DNA of 64,000 nucleotides from Darksidea phi (Eukaryota > Ascomycota > Dothideomycetes > Pleosporales > Lentitheciaceae), in the NCBI GenBank assembly GCA_030770425.1, contig JASJFT010000049.1, forward strand, positions 124,001 through 188,000. Direction: 5' to 3'. Below the pieces are notes generated by a model. That model was not told the origin of the DNA. It was given only the letters and a program-made list of their open reading frames with translations, and searched no databases. The translations under genes and the position numbers were made by a program. Positions 57,637 to 64,000 of this stretch are shown here, piece after piece (position 1 is the first letter of the stretch; each line of letters begins with the position of its first letter).

Positions 57637-60155
57637 ATGCCTCCAGTCCGGTTTAAGCTCCGAGGACCTTGTTTCTCCCCGCGAACCACTCCTACACTAC
57701 CAATACCCCGCCGTGTCGCTAGTCAGCCTGCCCCGCTACTACGACTTGCCCCACGGGCGCAAGCACTCAAGTTCCACACACAGATTCTCAGGATGGATGT
57801 CCGAGATCTATCCGAGGCGGCGCCCTCTTCAGGGGATGACTTGAAGCTCAAGAACCGCCTGAATGAGAGCAGAAGCCCGTATGTAAGTGCCAGTTCGAAC
57901 CGCACTTCATAGGTGCGTCGAGGCTAATAGAACGCCACTCTAGGTCCGCGGACACATGAATAACCCTGTCGCATGGCAGAACTGGGGACCTGAAGCCCTA
58001 GAATTGGCGAAGAAGTCCAACCGCCTGATCTTTATCAGTATCGGATACGCCGCCTGCCACTGGTGTCATGTCATGGAGCGCGAATCGTTCGAGAACACAG
58101 AGGTCGCTGAACTGCTCAACAGTTCCTTCATCCCAATCAAGATCGACCGCGAAGAGCGTCCGGACGTCGATCGCATCTATATGAATTACGTTCAGGCTAC
58201 TTCGGGTTCCGGGGGCTGGCCGCTCAACGTCTTCCTTACGCCTGATCTCGAGCCTATTTTTGGTGGCACGTACTGGCCGGGACCCGGCTCGACGATGGCT
58301 ATGGGGGATCATATCGGCTTCGTGGGCATCCTAAAGAAGATTCGAGATGTCTGGAAGAATCAGCGGCAGCGGTGTCTGGACTCAGCGAAGGACATCACAG
58401 CGCAGCTGCGGGAATTTGCCGAGGATGGCAGTATCAGTCGTAAGGAGGGTGCTGACGCGGATGGTCTAGATCTGGAATTGTTGGAAGAAGCGTACGAGCA
58501 CTTTGCGGCCAAGTACGACGACAAGTTTGCGGGCTTTGGCGGCGCGCCGAAGTTTCCAACCCCCACCAATCTAAGTTTCTTGCTCAAGCTCTGCCTGTAT
58601 CCTAGCGCTGTTACCGATGTGGTTGGAGCGAAAGAGTGTACCAAGGCCAAGGATATGGTGCTTGCAACTCTGACTGCGATGAACAAGGGTGGCATACACG
58701 ATCAGATTGGCAATGGATTTGCGCGTTATTCAGTCACGAGAGACTGGTCACTGCCGCACTTTGAGAAGATGTGAGTATTATATATCTTGAAAACCTAAGG
58801 TTCTTGCTGACCTATCGAGGCTCTACGACCAAGCCCAGCTCTTACCAGTCTACCTTGACGCCTACCTCCTGACACAAAGCCCTGACCACCTCGCCGCCGT
58901 CCATGACATTGCCACATACCTCACATCTCCTCCTATGCATCCCTCGAGCGGCGGTTTCTTCTCCGCCGAAGACGCCGACTCGCTCTACCGACCCGCAGAC
59001 AAGGAGAAGCGAGAAGGCGCTTTCTACGTCTGGACGCTTAAGGAGTTCCAGATGATATTAGGTGACCGCGACGCTGATATCCTAGCGCGATATTATAATG
59101 TGAAAGACGAAGGAAACGTCAGCCCCGAACACGACGCGCATGACGAGCTTATTAACCAGAATGTGCTGGCGGTTAGCAGTACGCCAGCAGATTTGGCAAA
59201 GGAATTCGCGCTCTCAGTCGAGGAAGTGGAGCGGATACTCGCAGAAGGCCGAGCCAAGCTGTTAGAGCACCGAGAGAAAGAACGACCGAGGCCTGCGTTG
59301 GACGATAAAATAGTAGTATCGTGGAACGGCCTCGCAATTGGCGCACTCGCTCGCACATCTTCCGCCATCTCTGCATCTGAACCTTCCAAGTCAAAGAACT
59401 ACCTGAACGCCGCAGAGAAGGCTGCTTCCTTCATCAAAACCGAACTCTACAACTCCTCTTCACACACCCTCCTTCGCGTCTACCGCGAAGGCCCAGGCTC
59501 CGTGCAGGGGTTCGCAGACGACTACGCTTACCTCGTCTCCGGCCTGCTTTCCCTCTACGAAGCTACCTTCAATGATGCTTACCTCCGCTGGGCCGACGAC
59601 CTACAGAAGACGCAACTCGACCTTTTCTGGGATAAAGAGCATCTAGGCTTCTTCTCCACACCCGAGGGCCAATCGGATCTGATCATGAGACTAAAAGACG
59701 GCATGGACAATGCCGAACCGGGTACAAACGGCGTCTCAGCACGTAATCTAGACCGTCTGGGCGCTCTACTTGAGGATGAAGAATACGTCAAGAAGGCGAG
59801 GGAGACGACGTCTGCTTTTGAAGCCGAGATCATGCAACATCCTTTCCTCTTTCCGGGCATGATGGATTCTATTGTCGCGAGCAAATTTGGACTTAAGCAT
59901 GCTGTTCTTACGGGAGAGGGCGAGAAGGTGGAGGAGTGGTTGAGGAGGTACCGCGAAAGGCCGCAGGGCCTCGGCACTGTGAGTCGTGTCGGGAATGGCC
60001 TGGGAGAATGGCTGAAGGAGCGGAATCCGCTCGTGAAGAGTATGGATGCACTGAAAGAGGGTGTGATGGTTTGTGAGCAAGGCGCTTGTAGGGAGGAGCT
60101 TGGTGTGGGTATGGGGAGTTTGGGGGAGGCGATTAAGCAAGTGGGCGAGCATTAG
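57637..60155 (+). CDS. SPATA20/YyaL-type thioredoxin-fold protein (DUF255)
   Basis: Three exons (57637-57882, 57944-58770, 58820-60155) give 802 residues. The amino terminus from 57637 is rich in Arg and Pro and could be a mitochondrial presequence; the ATG at 57793 is an alternative start. The family signature runs RLNESRSPYVRGHMNNPVAW, then GYAACHWCHVMERESFEN with a CxxC pair (thioredoxin-like), GGWPLNVFLTPDLEPIFGGT and FGGAPKFPTPTNL. A helical barrel resembling sugar epimerases follows (GGIHDQIGNGFARYSV, SWNGLAIGALAR, FADDYAYLVSGLLSLYEATF). The biochemical role of this widespread family is not settled. It is not an obvious polyketide gene and probably marks the cluster border. Confidence 0.9.
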
Positions 60156-62590
60156 GCGTTGGGATTCCGCCCATGATGTTTCAACGGCCGGGTTTTATGC
60201 TTGATTGGGCTGGTGTGGTGCGGTGTGTAATATCATGACTATGCAAACACCATTATTCGCGGGTTGGAAAATCTATAACACACTGCTTTTTTTCTTTCCA
60301 TCTTACTCCTAGTCGTACTTGATTTTGTATCGCCGTAGATGTATCCCTCTAGAAGGGTACTGATACTACACAAGCTGGATGAGAGGATGGCTTGCCAGAA
60401 GTCGTATGGGGTACGTTGGTCACTCGGTGGGTATGGGATTGCCACGGTGGGGCTGGACGGGCCCGGTGTATTCGCAGGGAGAGTCTGAGTAGCGCGTGAC
60501 TGGTTGATATCTCTGAAAGGGTGGGTAGATCTGGCTGTGATAGGCTATCTTAAATTTGGGGACATGCAGAAGGTGGAGAGGTCTCTGTCTCGGAACACCA
60601 ACCAGTTGCGCTGCTGGCTGGACTAGGTTCTGGCGCTATTCTTCCAGAACTACAACTCGTGGAAATGTAGCACCAGTGTTGGAGGCTTATGTTGGACAGC
60701 AGAAATTGGTGGCCGGAAATGAAAGCTGGGGTTTTGCCGAGTGGAGGGAAAAATTATTGTCATTTAGGCCTTCACCCGGGGCCAGAATAAAAGCAATAGG
60801 CGCCGAGACTGGAAACGCGGGGCTTGAACCGAGGCGATGGCCGTGGGCGGTCAAGGGGCACTGTCTTCAAAGTAGAGCTTGGTAAACCTATAACATGATT
60901 TTAGTCTCCATCAACGGCACTGACGCCGTGAACTGTCAGGACGTCACCCCGGCTCTACTGAAGGCGAGGACCGCCAAGGTCAGATGGTCAACCATGAAGT
61001 GCTCTCCAACGATGCTCCCGAAGCCTCACGGTCCTTCGGCCCGATCCTCGGCAGCAATCTTAGAGCCGCGTTTTGACCCTTGATACATGCAGCAACTCGC
61101 GGGAAGAGTTTTGGAATTGGAACGATGGCGGAAAAATATATAGGGGCCTGGGCATTCGACGAGCGGTCGCAGCTAATCTCGGGGAAGAAACACTTCTAGA
61201 CAATTCCCATCTGTAAATGCGGTAGTCTCCCCTGAATGCGAGGGCCAAAGTTGAACGACGCGAGAGCTGTTTCGGGAATTGCATCATGCGCCGTCTGCTA
61301 TAATGAGGTAAACGTTATTTATTGTCTTAGGGCGAGCAAGAAGGATGCACCCAAGGCCGAAGCCCCTCCTCCAGCGCCACATGCAGGCTTGAGGGCGAAG
61401 GGTGCCTGAGGGATGAGTGATGAGAGGGTGCAACAGCTGCTAACAAGACGGTGGGCTAATGGTATCCCCAATGTCATCAGCTGTTGCAACGGTCAAAGAT
61501 GCGTCAAGCGCCTGCGAGAGGGTTGTGTGACGGTGAGAGTCGAGGCCTTGGCGGGGCGGTTGGCTAGGTGAGGTTGAGATGAGGGAGGCTGACAGCTAGT
61601 TTTAGCTCGGGCGCCCCTGCCCATTCCCCTGCCAAGCGGGCTGCATTGCCCCGCGTAGCTGCCCGAAAGGCCAACGGTCCCTGGCGTCGATCCGCCCGCG
61701 AAACGGGGAGCGCCAATCAGCGAGAGGCAGGCCAATTTGCAAACACCCTGAAATCTTAACGCTGATGCTCACGACAGCTGTGTGCGAGGCGCAGGCGCGA
61801 GGTGCAAGGTGCGAGAGCGCGAGGTCGCTGTAAATTCCCGAGCCGCGGTTGGGAATCCATCGAGGCTGCCGGCGAGGACTGGCTGCGGAGACAGCGCGGA
61901 ACTCTGTCGCGAAGGCTGGCGGCCAGCGTTGGTTGCGGGAGTTGGTTGCCCCCTCGCAGAATGTAAACACACTAATTAGCCAGACCCTTTGCTTGCATGC
62001 TCATGGTTGTCGTCGAGCACAAAAAAAGCTTTTCTTGGTCGCCGCTGGGACGTGTGCCCGACTGAGATTGTCCTCATCTCGTATGTAAGATTGGTGGTCG
62101 CTATTGCCATCGCAATATCCAGCTCCTTCCCGGACGCCCACGAAGCCGCACGGTCCCCATTTGTTTCATCATCGTTCCTTCCCTCGCTTAATTTGCGCTA
62201 TTGCGCTACTCGTCCAGATAAAACCGCCTGGCCGCCTGCAACCTCTGACGCGCTCCATCTTTGATCACCCACATTCTTTTGTTGATCTGCGATCCTTCCT
62301 TGCGTAGCTTTGTCTACCAGGCCCACGTTCTTTACGTCCTTTACGTTCTTTATCCGACCACGACACTCCTTTGTCCACCGTGCGCCCTAGTCGCACCGGA
62401 GATCGCAGCTCCCAAAAATACCCATCCTGTAGGTAGCCCCCTCGATGAGACTCCCCGTCGTCCATGTGGTGGCGAGACCTCTTCTTTGTGTATAAAACAA
62501 CACGCCGCCTCACTTGGCGAAGACGATCGCGGGACATCTTTCTAACTCGACATAGCATCCCCATCGGTGATCCGAGATCCCAGCATCAAT
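60156..62590. promoter_or_regulatory. Long upstream region of the CAP gene, with TATA box
   Basis: The 2.4 kb before the CAP gene has no supported ORF. A TATA box (TATAAAA) lies at 62491-62497, about 100 bases before the start codon, in a pyrimidine-rich leader-like stretch (62100-62480). A CCAAT-type sequence lies near 61711 inside a GC-rich patch (61600-61760). Confidence 0.45.
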
Positions 62591-63649
62591 ATGCGCTCTT
62601 CTATCCTCCTCGCTTCGGCCCTGGCCATGGGTGCCCTTGCAGGCCCCATCGATAGGCGTGCCATGAAGACCATCTCGAAGGTCGTTGCAACGGTCGAGGT
62701 AGACGTCGCTGTCAAGGTTGACCAGTATGGCAAACCATACACGACCCAGACTCTCACCACACACCCTGTCGATGGCCGACATGGAGACGGCACTGCCCAC
62801 AAGGCCGAGCCCACCTCCTCTTGCACCACTTCGTCTACCAGCATGGCCCACGTCTACCCCACCACCCCGGCTCCCGCCCCGGCTCCCGCCCCGGAGACCA
62901 CTTCCACTCCCCCCCCTCCTGCGCCGGTGACGACGTACAAGCCTGCGCCTACCTCCACCTCCACCTCAGCTGCTTACATTCCGCCACCCGCTCCTACGAC
63001 GAGCAAAGTCTACGTGCCTGAGCCTGAACCCACCACCTCGACCAAGGCTCCCGCTTCGTCTACCAAGGCCCCTGCCCCATCGTCTGCTCCCGAGTATGGC
63101 GTGACCCACATATCCGGCGAGATCCAGGCGTCTTTCTCGTCCGGCAGCGACTACCAGAACGCTGTCCTCTGGCACCACAACCGTGCTCGTGCCAACCACG
63201 GTGCTTCTAACCTCCAGTGGAGCGATGATTGCATGGCCGGTGCTCAGAAGGCCGCCGCCACGTGCAAATTCGAGCACGTCATCACCGAGGGCCAAGGCCA
63301 GAACCTCTACGCCGTCTCTGGTGATGCCTACAACGCAACCGCAGGTATCACCGAAGCCTTCTACAAGGCCGAGGCTGACATCTACTCCTACTGGGGCCAG
63401 GAGCCACCCCATGATCCTGCCAACCCCAGCATGCTTGACGAGGAGATCTTCCATGCCTGGGGCCACCTCACTCAGGTCCTATGGAAGGAGACCACCCACG
63501 TCGGCTGCGTCACTGTCAACTGCCCCAATATGGAAACGAACATGTACACCATTTGCAACTACTTCCCAGCGGGTAACATGGCCACCAAATTTGCCGAAAA
63601 CGTTGTCGCCCCCAGCGAGTCCTACAATGGCTACACCTGGCACGACTAG
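62591..63649 (+). CDS. Secreted CAP-superfamily (SCP/PR-1-like) protein
   Basis: This single exon gives 352 residues. The signal peptide is MRSSILLASALAMGALAG, followed by a possible dibasic processing site (IDRR). A long Pro/Ala/Thr/Ser linker (about residues 75-180, with PAPAPAPAPE and STKAPASSTKAPAPSS) precedes the CAP domain. That domain has WHHNRARANHGASNLQWSDD, CKFEHVI, GQNLYA, AWGHLTQVLWKETTHVGCV and CNYFPAGNM, including the conserved His and Glu residues of the CAP cavity and paired cysteines. Yeast Pry proteins of this family bind sterols and fatty acids outside the cell; the same is plausible here. The start follows the ATG at 62591, not the upstream non-ATG frame. Codon use is strongly C-ending, which suggests high expression. 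Confidence 0.92.
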   Translation: MRSSILLASALAMGALAGPIDRRAMKTISKVVATVEVDVAVKVDQYGKPYTTQTLTTHPVDGRHGDGTAHKAEPTSSCTTSSTSMAHVYPTTPAPAPAPAPETTSTPPPPAPVTTYKPAPTSTSTSAAYIPPPAPTTSKVYVPEPEPTTSTKAPASSTKAPAPSSAPEYGVTHISGEIQASFSSGSDYQNAVLWHHNRARANHGASNLQWSDDCMAGAQKAAATCKFEHVITEGQGQNLYAVSGDAYNATAGITEAFYKAEADIYSYWGQEPPHDPANPSMLDEEIFHAWGHLTQVLWKETTHVGCVTVNCPNMETNMYTICNYFPAGNMATKFAENVVAPSESYNGYTWHD

Positions 63650-64000
63650 GCGGCTCCGCCCTCGTGTTGTGCCTCCCGTCTCTTCTTGCGTCTCTTCGCA
63701 TTTTTCGTTGCCTATCTTGCATCGGCGCGTCTGGCTGCGCCCGTCACTACGGCTCCATATTTTGCATGTTGGGGATGGTCTTTCCGCATGTCATGTCTGT
63801 TTACCCCGCACTTTTTAGGGGATCTCTTCTGGTCTGCCAGGTAGCCGGGATCTTCTCTTCTTGTATATACTTAGCTATCATAGCCTTAAAGGCTACTTTC
63901 GGGGCTCTATCTTCTACCCCATGCAATCTTACACCTTGATGTCTACATTCCAGCTCGATATCCTGTCACTTGGTCGTGCAGTCATGCGAAGTGAGTTGTT
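63650..64000. other. 3' flank of the CAP gene
   Basis: These 351 bases are T-rich and carry only shadow frames. They probably include the 3' untranslated region. Confidence 0.4.

Noticed and set aside
60556..61083. Two plus-strand ORFs as a gene between the SPATA20-like and CAP genes
   Set aside because: They are short, unrelated in frame, lack motifs and have no plausible splice links.
1..64000. tRNA or rRNA genes and CRISPR arrays
   Set aside because: I looked for T-loop consensus with a matching A box, for rRNA blocks and for regular short repeats with spacers, and saw none. A tRNA scan would be decisive.

Overview
This window is nuclear DNA of a filamentous ascomycete (Pezizomycotina, probably Dothideomycetes). 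The evidence is short GT-AG introns of about 45-75 bases in most genes, fungal-only families (TRI12-type MFS pump, LysM and CBM18 proteins, a highly reducing polyketide synthase, HET-like and fungal rhodopsin-like membrane proteins), and TpA-rich decayed repeats that look like RIP (repeat-induced point mutation). I cannot name the species.

Layout. Bases 1-2.6 kb hold only gene debris. A TRI12-type MFS exporter follows (2982-5077, minus). Bases 5.8-13.2 kb are a compact housekeeping block: TAD3 (tRNA wobble deaminase partner), ORC5, SelO (protein AMPylase) and a DCAF4-like WD protein. ORC5 and SelO converge with 56 bases between them, and SelO and DCAF4 diverge from one promoter region. A broken cutinase/acetylxylan-esterase-type gene (13.8-14.7 kb), an unknown single-exon gene (15.2-16.2 kb) and a pogo-type transposase scrap come next.

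Bases 17.3-26.2 kb form a chitin-centred neighbourhood: a killer-toxin-like GH18 chitinase with CBM18 modules, a divergently transcribed secreted LysM-CBM18 protein, a 335-base MITE with TA target duplication, and a secreted protein with four LysM-type modules. An F-box gene, an MFS gene carrying one in-frame TAG, the transcription-termination factor NRD1/SEB1, a LOG-family gene and a CLPTM1-family gene bring us to 37 kb.

Bases 37-43.8 kb are gene-poor: a frameshifted HET-like gene, a TpA-rich retroelement end with a possible LTR boundary, and an array of about six diverged modules of 300-430 bases. Most modules have a small hairpin, a TATA box and a pyrimidine tract. I cannot assign the array to a known feature class.

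Bases 43.8-56.3 kb are a small polyketide cluster: a rhodopsin-like seven-helix membrane protein (minus), an MFS toxin-type exporter (plus, divergent) and an HR-PKS of 2632 residues with KS-AT-DH-CMeT-ER-KR-ACP. The cluster promoters share GGATCC(A/T)AATT-like elements. A thioredoxin-fold SPATA20/YyaL-type protein and a secreted CAP (PR-1-like) protein close the window. Intron coordinates were derived by hand; for the TRI12-type MFS, TAD3, ORC5, SelO, DCAF4, the LysM genes, the MFS with the TAG, NRD1, CLPTM1, the rhodopsin-like protein, the cluster MFS, the PKS and the SPATA20-like gene, the exon lengths sum to whole codons.
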